A stretch of DNA of 64,000 nucleotides, from positions 1 through 64,000 of the forward strand of contig CAZYXV010000002.1 in NCBI GenBank assembly GCA_964651475.1, read 5' to 3'. The translations under genes were made by a program, and so were the position numbers. This DNA is from JBGSMF01 sp964651475. Its GTDB lineage: Bacteria; Chloroflexota; Anaerolineae; Fen-1058. The number at the start of each line of letters is the position of its first letter. Position 1 is the first letter of the stretch. The notes beneath the pieces are model-generated. The model was not told the origin of the DNA and did not search any database. It worked only from the letters and a program-made list of their open reading frames with translations. Below are positions 1-8,911 of the stretch, one piece after another.

Positions 1-86
1 AATCACCAGCGCCACTCTTGGCGATTCGCACTTCAGACTTGCTGCGGAATCCCACTACAGGTGCACCCTGGCAACACACTTACCCT

Positions 87-116
87 TTGTTATACTTGAC
101 AGGAATGTGCTATAAT
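87..116 (+). promoter_or_regulatory. Probable secA promoter (extended -10)
   Basis: A perfect TATAAT at 111-116 is preceded by TG at 108-109 (extended -10). A fair -35, TTGTTA, lies at 87-92 with an 18-base spacer. Transcription would begin near 122, about 30 bases before the secA ATG at 153. This rules out the in-frame ATG at 18, which lies upstream of the promoter. Confidence 0.7.
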
Positions 117-152
117 ACTCGTATCCCAGATTCCAGAGAGTGTTTTCTACTT

Positions 153-3113
153 ATGTTCAAGAACCTACTAGCCCGCATCGGCGTGGGCGACGCAAGCGAA
201 CGCGAATTGGCCCGGCTGCGCCCCATTGTTGATCAAATCAACGCATTGGAGCCGGAATTCCACTCCATGTCCGACGCCGAGTTGCAGGCGCAAACCGAAC
301 AATTCAAACGCCAGCTGGCCGAAAAGACAAGCGGCGCGCTGCAGCGGCTCGAAGAAAAACACCGGGAGGTGGATAGCGAGCCTGACGCCGACCGCCGCCG
401 CGCACTCGACCAGGAGCTAAAACAACGCGCCGGCGAGCTGTTCAAAGCGGAAGAGGCCGCGCTGGCAGACATGTTGCCGCGCGCTTTTGCAGCAGTGCGC
501 GAAGCCAGCCGGCGCACCATCGGCCTGCGCCACTTTGACGTGCAATTGCTGGGCGGCCTGGTGCTGCACCACGGCAAAATCGCAGAGATGAAAACCGGCG
601 AGGGCAAGACGCTGGTGGCCACGGCGCCCTTGTATCTCAACGCCTTGACGGGCCACGGTGCGCACCTGATTACGCCCAACGATTATCTGTCTAAAATCGG
701 CGTGCAGTGGATGGGGCCAATTTATCACGCCCTGGGTATATCGGCGGCCGTCATTCAGCACGAATCGTCGTTCATTTACGATCCCGGCTACCTGGCCGCC
801 GACGACCGCTATAACCGGCTGCGGCCTATCGAGCGATCCGCTGCTTACCTGGCCGACATTACCTACGGCACCAACAACGAGTTTGGCTTTGATTACCTGC
901 GCGATAACATGGTGTGGGACATTTCGCAGTGCGCCCAACGCCCCGAAGGACTGCACTATGCTATCGTAGACGAGGTAGACAACATTCTGATTGACGAGGC
1001 GCGCACACCGCTGATCATCTCTGGCCCCGCCGAAGAATCCAGCGACCTGTACACCAAGTTCGCCCAGGTAGTGCGCGGCCTGCGCCCCTCTACCAGCGAA
1101 GAAGAAGCTGACGGCGATTACACCCTGGAAGAAAAAACGCGCAACGTGGTGCTCACCGAGCGCGGCATCGAGCGCATTGAAAAAATTCTGGGCATTCCAC
1201 CCGATCAGAGCCTGTACGACGCCGCCCACGCCGAGTGGACTCCCTACCTGGATAACGCGCTGCGCGCCCACGCCGTTTACAAAAAGGACCGGGATTACAT
1301 TGTCAAGAACGGCGAAGTTATCATCGTGGACGAATTTACCGGCCGCCTGATGTACGGCCGGCGCTACAGCGAGGGGCTGCACCAGGCCATCGAGGCCAAA
1401 GAAGGCGTGCGCGTCCAACGCGAAAGCCTGACCTATGCCACCATTACTTTCCAAAATTATTTCCGCATGTACCGCAAGCTGGCCGGCATGACGGGCACGG
1501 CCAAGACCGAAGAAGAAGAATTTCGCCGCATCTATAACGTCGAGGTGGTCGTCATTCCCACTCACAAACCCATGGTCCGCCAGGACATGCCCGACGTGAT
1601 CTATAAAACCGCCAGCGCCAAGTTCAAGGCTGTCGTGAACGAGATCATCGAGTGTCACCAGCGCGGACAACCCGTGCTGGTCGGCACAGTCGCCATCGAA
1701 ACGTCCGAGATGCTTTCGGATTTGCTGCGCCGCAAGGGAATCGCCCACAACGTACTCAACGCCAAAGAGCACGAAAAAGAAGCCAGCTTTATCGCCCAGG
1801 CCGGGCGTCCCGGCACGGTGACTGTGGCGACGAACATGGCCGGGCGCGGCGTGGACATTTTGCTGGGCGGCAACCCCGAAGGCATGGCGCGCGAAATGCT
1901 GCGCAAGCAGGGCGTTGACCTGGCGCAAATCTCTTCCGAACAATGGCAAACTGCGCTGGCGCAAGCCGGGGCCGAGTGCGCCGCCAACCGCGAAACAGTA
2001 TTAGCGGCGGGCGGGTTGCACATTATCGGCACCGAGCGGCACGAAGCGCGCCGCATTGACAATCAACTGCGCGGGCGCGCCGGCCGCCAGGGGGACCCCG
2101 GCTCCAGCCGTTTCTACATCTCACTCGAAGACGACCTGATGCGGCGCTTTGGCGGCGACACGGTCAAAAAATTCATGGACTGGACACAGATGGAAGAAGA
2201 CATGCCGCTGGAACACAACCTGCTGTCCAAGTCTATCGAACAGGCGCAGGTGCGCGTGGAAGGATACAACTTTGATATCCGCAAGCACGTCTTGGAATAC
2301 GACGACGTGGTCAATAAACAGCGCAGCGTGATTTACGAGCAGCGCCGGCAAATTCTCACCACCCCTGACCTCAAATCGCTCATCCAAGACATGATCGCCG
2401 AGAAAATTCACCACATGGTCAACACATATCTGGACGGCGCGTCCCGCAACGGCGGCGAGCGCGACGTGGCCGGCCTGCTGGCCGAGGCGCGCACGTTGAT
2501 GCCTTTGCCAGCCAGCTGGAACGCCAGCAAATGGCAAGACCTGGACGAGGAACAGGCCGAGGACCTGCTGCTTCAGCAGGCCGAGGATAATTACGTCGAA
2601 AAAGAAAGGCAACTCGGCGCAGATACCATGCGCCAGGCGGAACGTATCAGCATGCTGCGCGCAGTGGATAGTTTGTGGGTGCGTCACCTGACCGACCTGG
2701 ATATGCTGCGCGAAGGAATTGGCCTGCGGGCTTACGGCCAACAGGATCCACTCGTGGCTTACAAAAAAGAAGCCTTTGAGATGTACGAGGTATTACTAGA
2801 TAATGTACGCGATTCCATTGTCCATTCAATTTACCGCGTCCAGGTGGCGCCGCCCCAGCCGCCTCCCCGGCGGGCACTGCGCACCAGCCGGGATGGGCAA
2901 GCTACCCGGCCAGTCAGAACTGCCGCCATTGACCACGTCGGTCGGAACGATCCGTGCCCGTGCGGCAGCGGGAAAAAATACAAACATTGTCACGGGCGCG
3001 CCAGCACAGAACTCGCTTCCCCACTCACGTCTCAGGCAAGCGCATCACATACTGAGCAGCGTGGGCAGTCGCCCGATCACACGGCTGCCAGGCGCGTCAA
3101 ACGCCGCCGGTGA
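153..3113 (+). CDS. secA: SecA preprotein translocase ATPase
   Basis: SecA is the motor ATPase that drives unfolded preproteins through SecYEG. The 986-residue product has the usual order: N-terminal helicase domain with Walker A in GEGKTLVA and the DEVD box in YAIVDEVDNILIDEA, the preprotein cross-linking domain, the second helicase domain with TNMAGRGVDI and the QLRGRAGRQGDPG motif, the scaffold and wing, and a C-terminal zinc-binding SEC-C tail (CPCGSGKKYKHCHG) that usually contacts SecB or lipids. I chose the ATG at 153 because the promoter lies at 87-116 and the protein then begins MFKNLLARIG, as SecA normally does. Only a weak purine-rich ribosome site (AGAGAG) precedes it. It stands alone; the next gene has its own strong ribosome site. 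Confidence 0.97.
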   Translation: MFKNLLARIGVGDASERELARLRPIVDQINALEPEFHSMSDAELQAQTEQFKRQLAEKTSGALQRLEEKHREVDSEPDADRRRALDQELKQRAGELFKAEEAALADMLPRAFAAVREASRRTIGLRHFDVQLLGGLVLHHGKIAEMKTGEGKTLVATAPLYLNALTGHGAHLITPNDYLSKIGVQWMGPIYHALGISAAVIQHESSFIYDPGYLAADDRYNRLRPIERSAAYLADITYGTNNEFGFDYLRDNMVWDISQCAQRPEGLHYAIVDEVDNILIDEARTPLIISGPAEESSDLYTKFAQVVRGLRPSTSEEEADGDYTLEEKTRNVVLTERGIERIEKILGIPPDQSLYDAAHAEWTPYLDNALRAHAVYKKDRDYIVKNGEVIIVDEFTGRLMYGRRYSEGLHQAIEAKEGVRVQRESLTYATITFQNYFRMYRKLAGMTGTAKTEEEEFRRIYNVEVVVIPTHKPMVRQDMPDVIYKTASAKFKAVVNEIIECHQRGQPVLVGTVAIETSEMLSDLLRRKGIAHNVLNAKEHEKEASFIAQAGRPGTVTVATNMAGRGVDILLGGNPEGMAREMLRKQGVDLAQISSEQWQTALAQAGAECAANRETVLAAGGLHIIGTERHEARRIDNQLRGRAGRQGDPGSSRFYISLEDDLMRRFGGDTVKKFMDWTQMEEDMPLEHNLLSKSIEQAQVRVEGYNFDIRKHVLEYDDVVNKQRSVIYEQRRQILTTPDLKSLIQDMIAEKIHHMVNTYLDGASRNGGERDVAGLLAEARTLMPLPASWNASKWQDLDEEQAEDLLLQQAEDNYVEKERQLGADTMRQAERISMLRAVDSLWVRHLTDLDMLREGIGLRAYGQQDPLVAYKKEAFEMYEVLLDNVRDSIVHSIYRVQVAPPQPPPRRALRTSRDGQATRPVRTAAIDHVGRNDPCPCGSGKKYKHCHGRASTELASPLTSQASASHTEQRGQSPDHTAARRVKRRR

Positions 3114-3152
3114 ACACGTACAACCTTCGGAGAAATAAGGAGGGTAGGAGGG

Positions 3153-3527
3153 ATGTCAACAGGAAATAACTTGGCAGCTCGGCTTATGGGTGATATGGAT
3201 CCCAAATTGCTCGATTTCCTGAAAACCAAGGTAAACACCTTTATCAAGTGGGACCTGGTGCGCTTCTTTTACGAAAATCCCAACACCACTGACACGGCCG
3301 AAAATATCGCCCGCTACGCAGGCCGCGACGTCAGCACTATTGAAGCCGAACTGGGCGAACTGGTCGGCGCCAACGTGCTCGAGCGGCAACGTATCGGCGA
3401 GTTGACCATCTACTCGCTGGCACCCGATCCTACTATACGCGAGTTGATTCGGAGTTTTGTGCTGGCATGTGACGACCGCCAATTCAGGGTCAGAGCAATC
3501 TATCATATCATCAGAGGTATGCGATAA
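3153..3527 (+). CDS. Small winged-helix protein
   Basis: The 124-residue protein has an N-terminal helical segment (PKLLDFLKTKVNTFIKWDL) and a middle part with the look of a winged helix-turn-helix: TAENIARYAGRDVSTIEAEL, then LVGANVLERQRIGE and a short beta wing. No enzymatic motif is seen. A very strong ribosome site (AAGGAGGGTAGGAGGG) precedes the ATG. It sits 45 bases before a KaiC-like ATPase and is probably its partner or regulator in a signalling operon. That link is an inference from position only. Confidence 0.75.
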   Translation: MSTGNNLAARLMGDMDPKLLDFLKTKVNTFIKWDLVRFFYENPNTTDTAENIARYAGRDVSTIEAELGELVGANVLERQRIGELTIYSLAPDPTIRELIRSFVLACDDRQFRVRAIYHIIRGMR

Positions 3528-3572
3528 GACGCCAGGCGCGTGGCCCATGGACCACGTACGAAAGGGGAAACT

Positions 3573-4337
3573 ATGAACCGCGTCAAAACCGGTATCAAAG
3601 GTCTGGATGAAATGCTGTGCGGCGGGTTTCTGCCAGACACCGCCAATCTGATAGAAGGCGCACCCGGCACTGGCAAAACAACTTTGGGGATGCAATTCAT
3701 TTACAACGGCATCACGCACTACGACGAACCCGGCCTGATTCTCACCTTCGAGCAATTTCCACGCCAATACTACCGAGACGCCGCCACATTTGGATGGGAT
3801 TTTCGGGGATTGGAGGAGGCGGGTAAATTACGCGTGATTATGACCAGCCCCGAAGTCAGCCGCACCGACCTGGAAAACGTCGGCGGGCGCATCCAGGCGA
3901 TGGCGGCCGAAATCGGCGCACAACGCATCCTGGTAGACAGCATCTCCCACTTTGAGCGGCTGACCGAGGACAGCGTCGAACTGCGCGGCATGTTGTACAG
4001 TTTCACCAACGCCCTCAAACGCGAAGGGCTGACCAGCGTCCTCACCCGCGAGACCTCGACGCTCATCGGCGAATCGGACTCGCCCGAAGAAGACATCGCG
4101 TTCGTGGTAGACTCGTACGTTTTGCTGCGGTACGTCGAAATCGAAAGCGCCATCCGCCGCGCCTTGCTGGTGCTCAAGTTGCGCGGCAGCGATCACGCCA
4201 AAGACATTCGCCAGTTCGAAGTCATGTCTAATGGCATCGAGGTTCATTCCAAGTTCGAGGGGCGGGAAGGGATTATGAGCGGCACGCCGCGCCGCATGGC
4301 CGACTCGTTTGTGGAAGCTTTTGTCAAGAAACGATAA
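3573..4337 (+). CDS. KaiC-like RecA-superfamily ATPase
   Basis: The 254-residue product is a single-domain member of the KaiC/RadA-like RecA superfamily. It has Walker A GAPGTGKTT near residue 30, the opening TGIKGLDEMLCGGFLP typical of KaiC domains, and the Walker B-type strand QRILVDSISHFERL. It is half the length of the clock protein KaiC, so it is not the circadian protein itself. Such single-domain proteins are thought to act in signal transduction, often beside histidine kinases, as here. I preferred the ATG at 3573, with AAAGGGG just upstream, over an in-frame ATG at 3540 that lacks a ribosome site. Confidence 0.85.
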   Translation: MNRVKTGIKGLDEMLCGGFLPDTANLIEGAPGTGKTTLGMQFIYNGITHYDEPGLILTFEQFPRQYYRDAATFGWDFRGLEEAGKLRVIMTSPEVSRTDLENVGGRIQAMAAEIGAQRILVDSISHFERLTEDSVELRGMLYSFTNALKREGLTSVLTRETSTLIGESDSPEEDIAFVVDSYVLLRYVEIESAIRRALLVLKLRGSDHAKDIRQFEVMSNGIEVHSKFEGREGIMSGTPRRMADSFVEAFVKKR

Positions 4338-4340
4338 ATT

Positions 4341-4631
4341 ATGCTCAACGCGGTTAATTACTTGTTGACGTTTTATATTTGGGGCGGCGTTGGCCTGCTG
4401 GTCATTGTACTCTATCACGTAGGGCGCTTTTACCAGATTAACGCTGAGGAGTCTTCGCATTATCGCTGGTTCCTCGTGCCGTTTGCGTTGTTCATCCTGG
4501 CGGCCATACGCTATGCCCACGTTGGCGATTTTGCCGGAGATCCTATGGGCGACATTTTGCTGCTGTTAGCCGGCAGCAGCCTGTTCTTGCTCGGCTTCCA
4601 CCTGCTCAACCTGATGATGGGAGGACGATAA
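4341..4631 (+). CDS. Small membrane protein (about 3 TM)
   Basis: The 96-residue hydrophobic protein has about three predicted membrane helices: residues 7-27 (YLLTFYIWGGVGLLVIVLYH region), 42-60 and 70-92, with short charged loops. I recognise no family. It begins 3 bases after the KaiC-like gene and its stop codon overlaps the next start (TAATG), so the genes should be translationally coupled. The tight coupling suggests a membrane anchor or sensor part for the KaiC and histidine kinase module, which is an inference. Confidence 0.75.
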   Translation: MLNAVNYLLTFYIWGGVGLLVIVLYHVGRFYQINAEESSHYRWFLVPFALFILAAIRYAHVGDFAGDPMGDILLLLAGSSLFLLGFHLLNLMMGGR

Positions 4632-4969
4632 TGATCATTCTCACAACATCACTGGGCATCATCGGCCTGCTGGCTGTGTTTTTCAGCCTCTTTATCCTGG
4701 CGAACATCAGCCGACGCCTGGGAGAAGTCACGACCATGAAACCCTATTATCGAGGGTTCTACGTGGCTATGGGCATTCTGCTCATACCACTCATGGTGCG
4801 CATCGTGCGCAGCAACGTGGTGCTGTCGCCCGAGGTGCAACCGGCCTTGTGGCGCACTCCTTTATTCCATCTGGCGGCTTTTTATTTGCCGTTTGCAATA
4901 GCGATCACGATCAGCGTAATCGTCGCGTGGCGATACTGGGGATGGCTGTTCCGGGAGCCGCTGCCATGA
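4631..4969 (+). CDS. Small membrane protein (about 3 TM)
   Basis: This 112-residue protein has about three membrane helices: an N-terminal one (residues 3-25), one around residues 47-62 and one near 80-104. A basic loop between the first two contains SRRLGEVTTMKPYYR. No family is recognised. It overlaps the preceding membrane gene by one base and the following histidine kinase by four (ATGA), the tightest coupling in the operon. It may form a two-component membrane unit with its neighbour that feeds the otherwise soluble kinase. Confidence 0.75.
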   Translation: MIILTTSLGIIGLLAVFFSLFILANISRRLGEVTTMKPYYRGFYVAMGILLIPLMVRIVRSNVVLSPEVQPALWRTPLFHLAAFYLPFAIAITISVIVAWRYWGWLFREPLP

Positions 4970-7302
4970 CTCACGCACTCAAGCCCGTTCGATGCGCCCG
5001 GCTGCCCCGCTTCTTCCGCACGAACAGGCCCCCGCTTGCCAGCCGCCAACAGGAACCGGCGCCAGATTCCCAGTACATTACAGCCTGCCACGCCAAAAGC
5101 CTGGCTGCGCTGAACATTGTGGCCGCCACCGTCAGCCAATCCCTCGACCTGGAAAAGACGCTGAACGTTGCGCTCGATTTGGCTTTGGCCGTCATCGGTG
5201 TGGAAGCGGGCGGCATCTCTCTTGTGGATAAAAAGGCCGGCGAGTTGGTCATGCGCGTGCACCGCGGCTGGCGGCAGCCCGACCTGGGAAACTCGATGCG
5301 CATCAAACTGGGAACGGGGCTATCCGGTCTGGTCACCACCAGCGGGCAGGTGCTCGTCACGGGCGACGTGCGCGACGACCCGCGCCTGGCCGTGCCTGCG
5401 TTTGGGCGCGAAGGCGTCAAGGCGATGGCGATGGCGCCCATGCGCGCACACGGGGCCGTCGTCGGCGTGCTCAGTGCGATGAGCTATCAGCCATACACCT
5501 TCTCGCCTGAAGATATTAAACTCCTGACCGCCATCGCCGACCTGATTGGCGTTGCGATTGACAACGCGCGTTTATACGAAAACACGCGCCTGCGGCTGAA
5601 CGAACTCGCCGCCTTGTCTCAAGTATCGCTGGCCGGCGCCAGCACGCTCGACCCGGATCAGGTGTTGGAGCGTATGCTGCAAGCGATCCGCTCCACGTTG
5701 AATTTTGAAACCTTTGAATTCATCCTGCTCAATCCAGTTAACCATACCCTTGACCTCGCCGTCGGCTATGGCACGCTGCAAACACGGGAACGCACCATAC
5801 ACATTGGCGAGGGAGTCACGGGGTGGGTGGCCGAGCACGGCCAATCCGCGCTGGTCAGCGACGTCAGCCAGGACCCGCGCTACATCGAAGCCACACCGGG
5901 CACGCGCAGCGAACTGGCTGTGCCGCTCAAGGCCGGGGGACAAACCATCGGCGTGATCAATGTAGAAAGTCCACAGATAAACCGGTTCACGTCAGACGAC
6001 CAGCGCCTGCTGGAAACACTGGCCGGGCAAATGGTCATCATCATTCAAAATGCACGCCTGCACGCCGAAACGCAGCGGCGGTTGGCGCATGTGTCAACGC
6101 TGTACACGTTTGCGCGCCAACTCAGCACCAGCCTGGATATGAACGTCGTGCTGGATTCCATTGTTAGCTTGCTCAAACAAGTGCTCGAGTGCAGCGCGGT
6201 CAACATCTGGTTCCTCGATCCTCAGACGCAAAGGCCGGCGATTCGGGCCAGCAGCACTATGCCAGGCGCGGGGGAGGGCGAGCCATCGCAGGTCAGCACT
6301 GTAGTCGCCAGCGAGGTCATCGCGACGGCTCAACCCAGACACGTGCCGAATACTCTGGCGCTTGCCCCACCCTGTTTCGACGAGGCGGCGCGCGCGCTCG
6401 TGTGCGTGCCGTTGATCGCGCGCGAACACGTCATCGGCGCGCTGTCCGTCGAGGCCCGTTCGCCCAATGCGTTCACGCCGGACGACGAGTTATTATTGAC
6501 GATTGTGGCCGCCCAGGCCAGCGTCGCCATCGAAAATGCGCGGTTATTTGAAGACGTCACCGAGCGGGCGCGCAAGCTGGAGCAGGCTTATCTCGATTTG
6601 CAAGAGGTCAACCGGCGCAGAGACGAACTGGTGCAAAACATGTCGCACGAACTGCGCACGCCGCTCACGTTCATCAAAGGCTACCTCGAGTTGCTGTTGG
6701 AAGGAACGCTGGGCGCCTTTAACGAACGCCAGCGCGAGAGCCTGGACGTCATCGAAGACAAAACGGAGGCCATTGCGCGGCTGGTCAACGACATTATCCT
6801 ATTTCAACAGATTGAACGCCAGTCGCTCAACCTCGATGCACTGGACCTGGAACAAATTGCCCGGCAAGCGACGCACAATCTCAAAACCGCCACAGAAGCG
6901 CACCATCTCGCATTGTCCGTTGACGTGCCCGGCGGCCTGGCGCCAGTGCTCGCCGACCCCACCCAGATCTATCACGTCTTTTATCATTTGCTCAATAACG
7001 CCGCCAAGTTCAGCCCGGACGGCGGCCACATCACAATCCAGATCACATCCAACGGCAATAACGTCATTCAAACCGCCATCCACGATACCGGCATTGGCAT
7101 CCCACAACACTTGCTTGGGAAAATATTCGAGCCGTTCTACCAGGTAGATGGATCATCTACCCGGCACTATGGCGGCACTGGCCTGGGGTTGGCAATTGTC
7201 AAACGCATCGTCGAGGCGCACAACGGCCGCGTATGGGCCGAAAGTCAACCCGGGCGCGGCAGTTCGTTTTATTTTACTTTGCCCAAAGCTTGCCTAAAGT
7301 AG
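4966..7302 (+). CDS. Soluble sensor histidine kinase with three GAF domains
   Basis: The 778-residue protein has three successive GAF sensor domains (roughly residues 45-195, 205-360 and 370-535), a short coiled linker, a HisKA dimerisation domain with the phosphate-accepting His at about 561 in NMSHELRTP, and a C-terminal HATPase with the N box (HLLNNAAKFSPDGG), the G1 box (DTGIGIP) and the G2 box (GGTGLGLAI). No membrane segment is seen, so it should sense a cytoplasmic ligand or a partner protein. The start at 4966 gives ATGA overlap with the upstream membrane gene. No response regulator lies nearby, so it may signal to a distant one or to the KaiC-like ATPase. Confidence 0.9.
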   Translation: MTHALKPVRCARLPRFFRTNRPPLASRQQEPAPDSQYITACHAKSLAALNIVAATVSQSLDLEKTLNVALDLALAVIGVEAGGISLVDKKAGELVMRVHRGWRQPDLGNSMRIKLGTGLSGLVTTSGQVLVTGDVRDDPRLAVPAFGREGVKAMAMAPMRAHGAVVGVLSAMSYQPYTFSPEDIKLLTAIADLIGVAIDNARLYENTRLRLNELAALSQVSLAGASTLDPDQVLERMLQAIRSTLNFETFEFILLNPVNHTLDLAVGYGTLQTRERTIHIGEGVTGWVAEHGQSALVSDVSQDPRYIEATPGTRSELAVPLKAGGQTIGVINVESPQINRFTSDDQRLLETLAGQMVIIIQNARLHAETQRRLAHVSTLYTFARQLSTSLDMNVVLDSIVSLLKQVLECSAVNIWFLDPQTQRPAIRASSTMPGAGEGEPSQVSTVVASEVIATAQPRHVPNTLALAPPCFDEAARALVCVPLIAREHVIGALSVEARSPNAFTPDDELLLTIVAAQASVAIENARLFEDVTERARKLEQAYLDLQEVNRRRDELVQNMSHELRTPLTFIKGYLELLLEGTLGAFNERQRESLDVIEDKTEAIARLVNDIILFQQIERQSLNLDALDLEQIARQATHNLKTATEAHHLALSVDVPGGLAPVLADPTQIYHVFYHLLNNAAKFSPDGGHITIQITSNGNNVIQTAIHDTGIGIPQHLLGKIFEPFYQVDGSSTRHYGGTGLGLAIVKRIVEAHNGRVWAESQPGRGSSFYFTLPKACLK

Positions 7303-7315
7303 GAGCGCTCTTCAC

Positions 7316-8446
7316 ATGGAGCTTGTATCCCCCCAGGCGTCGCCCGCGCCCAACGAACATCGCTCCGCGCTCAAAGATCACGATCTCAAATCGTTGCGCG
7401 CCGAGCTTCAGGCCTTGCCCAAGATTGACCTGCACCGTCACCTGGAAGGCAGCCTGCGCCTGGAAACCCTGGCCGACATCGCGCTCGAACATGGGATTGA
7501 TCTCCCCAGTTACGACATTGAAATCCTGCGCCCCTACGTGCAAGTGACTGAAGGCGACCGCCCCGGGTTCCATCGCTTTCTGGAAAAATTTAAACTGCTG
7601 CGCCGCTTTTACACCACCCGCGAAGCCTTGCAACGCATTGCCTACGAAGCGGCCGTGGACGCCGCCATAGACAACGTCAAATACCTGGAATTGCGCTTTA
7701 ACCCGGTGGCGTTGGCGAACGTGAGGGCCTTTCGCTACACAGACGTGATGGCGTGGGTATGGGAGGCTCTACAACGCGCTCAAAGCGAGTACGACATTGT
7801 CGCCCGCCTGATTGTCTCGGTCAACCGGCAAGAAATCAGCACGGCTACCCAGGTCATCGAGGCGGCTTTGGAATGTCACCAAGCCTGCGGCATCGTGGGA
7901 ATAGACGCTTCAGGGGACGAGGTCAACTTTCCTGTATCGCCCTTTATTCCTATTTTTATCCAGGCGCGGCAAGCCGGCATGCACGTCACCGTGCACGCCG
8001 GCGAGGCCAGCGGCGCGCACCGCGTGCAAGAAGCCATCGAGGTCGTCAATGCGGAACGCATCGGGCACGGCGTGCGCTGCATCGAGAACTCGCACGTTGT
8101 CAAGCTGGCGCGCGAGCGCCAGGTGCCCCTGGAAATCTGCCCCACCAGCAACCTGCAAACCGGCGTCATGCAATCGTGGGGGCACCACCCCCTCCCCGAT
8201 CTCTACCAGCTGGGACTAAAGGTGACCATCAATACAGACGACCCCAGCATATCCAGCACCACACTCACCGACGAGTACCACGTGGTGCTCACGACCATGC
8301 AGATGAACATGAACGAGCTAAAACAAATGATCCTCAACGCAGCTCAAGCCGTCTTTTTGCCGCCCGACGAAAAAGCGGCCCTGGAGGCGCGCTTCAGGGC
8401 CGAGCTGGGAATAGAGTCTTCTCAGGCAGCCGTGCCGCATCCCTAG
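7316..8446 (+). CDS. add: Adenosine deaminase
   Basis: This 376-residue metal-dependent hydrolase of the adenosine/AMP deaminase family should convert adenosine to inosine. The zinc-binding HxH is at residues 40-42 (DLHRHLEGS). The catalytic block is HAGEASG, followed by RIGHGVR, CPTSN and INTDDPS, which carry the remaining metal ligands and the substrate Asp pair. The length is slightly above the family norm because of about 30 extra N-terminal residues. TAGGAG lies about 10 bases before the ATG. It follows the histidine kinase by 13 bases and ends four bases into the convergent MOSC gene. Confidence 0.9.
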   Translation: MELVSPQASPAPNEHRSALKDHDLKSLRAELQALPKIDLHRHLEGSLRLETLADIALEHGIDLPSYDIEILRPYVQVTEGDRPGFHRFLEKFKLLRRFYTTREALQRIAYEAAVDAAIDNVKYLELRFNPVALANVRAFRYTDVMAWVWEALQRAQSEYDIVARLIVSVNRQEISTATQVIEAALECHQACGIVGIDASGDEVNFPVSPFIPIFIQARQAGMHVTVHAGEASGAHRVQEAIEVVNAERIGHGVRCIENSHVVKLARERQVPLEICPTSNLQTGVMQSWGHHPLPDLYQLGLKVTINTDDPSISSTTLTDEYHVVLTTMQMNMNELKQMILNAAQAVFLPPDEKAALEARFRAELGIESSQAAVPHP

Positions 8447-8904
8447 CCAGCCGCTGGCCGGACCTGTACAGCATCTCCTACTCGAATGATACCTTCGTTG
8501 AGAATCTGCGCTCTCAGGCCGCCGCGGTGGAGCAGGCCGCGCAGAACATCAGGATGAGTTTTTCTCGCCAGGTGCGCGCACGGCTCGCACAAGCGGATGC
8601 CGCGCAGCGCCACCTGGCCAACCTGGAACTCGCGGCCCACCAGGTCGTTGAGGGAAACGCCGCGCGTGACGATATTGCGGCGCGCGTCACCCAGCCCCAG
8701 GTCTATCCCCCTATCTCGTTTGAGTGATTCCAGGGCTTCGACCTCGATCAATGTCAGTTCTTGCTCCGGCGCCTGCGCCTTGCCAAAATAACGATCGCCT
8801 TCCAATCCCTTACCAGGCACCGCGCGAACCTGCTCACGCTCCGCCGCCGGCTCGCCTTCCGCCTGGGCGATAAATATGGCAACGACAGAACCGTTCCACA
8901 TCAT
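8443..8904 (-). CDS. MOSC domain protein
   Basis: The 153-residue protein is a stand-alone MOSC domain, the C-terminal fold of molybdenum cofactor sulfurases, which carries sulfur or binds the pterin cofactor. Seen here are GKGLEGDRYFG near the start, the ELTLIE strand, ARRNIVTRGVSLNDL, and the conserved Cys in IRLCEPCAHLA that would carry the persulfide. It lies 7 bases after the acyl-CoA synthetase gene and is probably cotranscribed with it. Two ATG codons are adjacent at 8904 and 8901, and either could be used. Confidence 0.85.
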   Translation of the reverse strand: MMWNGSVVAIFIAQAEGEPAAEREQVRAVPGKGLEGDRYFGKAQAPEQELTLIEVEALESLKRDRGIDLGLGDARRNIVTRGVSLNDLVGREFQVGQVALRGIRLCEPCAHLARKTHPDVLRGLLHRGGLRAQILNEGIIRVGDAVQVRPAAG

Positions 8905-8911
8905 AGCCTTC

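Noticed and set aside
96..116. TTGACA at 96-101 as the -35 of the secA promoter
   Set aside because: The spacing to TATAAT is only 9 bases. The extended -10 with TTGTTA at 87-92 fits better.
417..1964. Long minus-strand open frame (515 codons) opposite secA
   Set aside because: It is an empty mirror frame caused by GC-rich codon use. The composition (His/Val/Gln/Gly-rich) and lack of motifs show it is not a protein.
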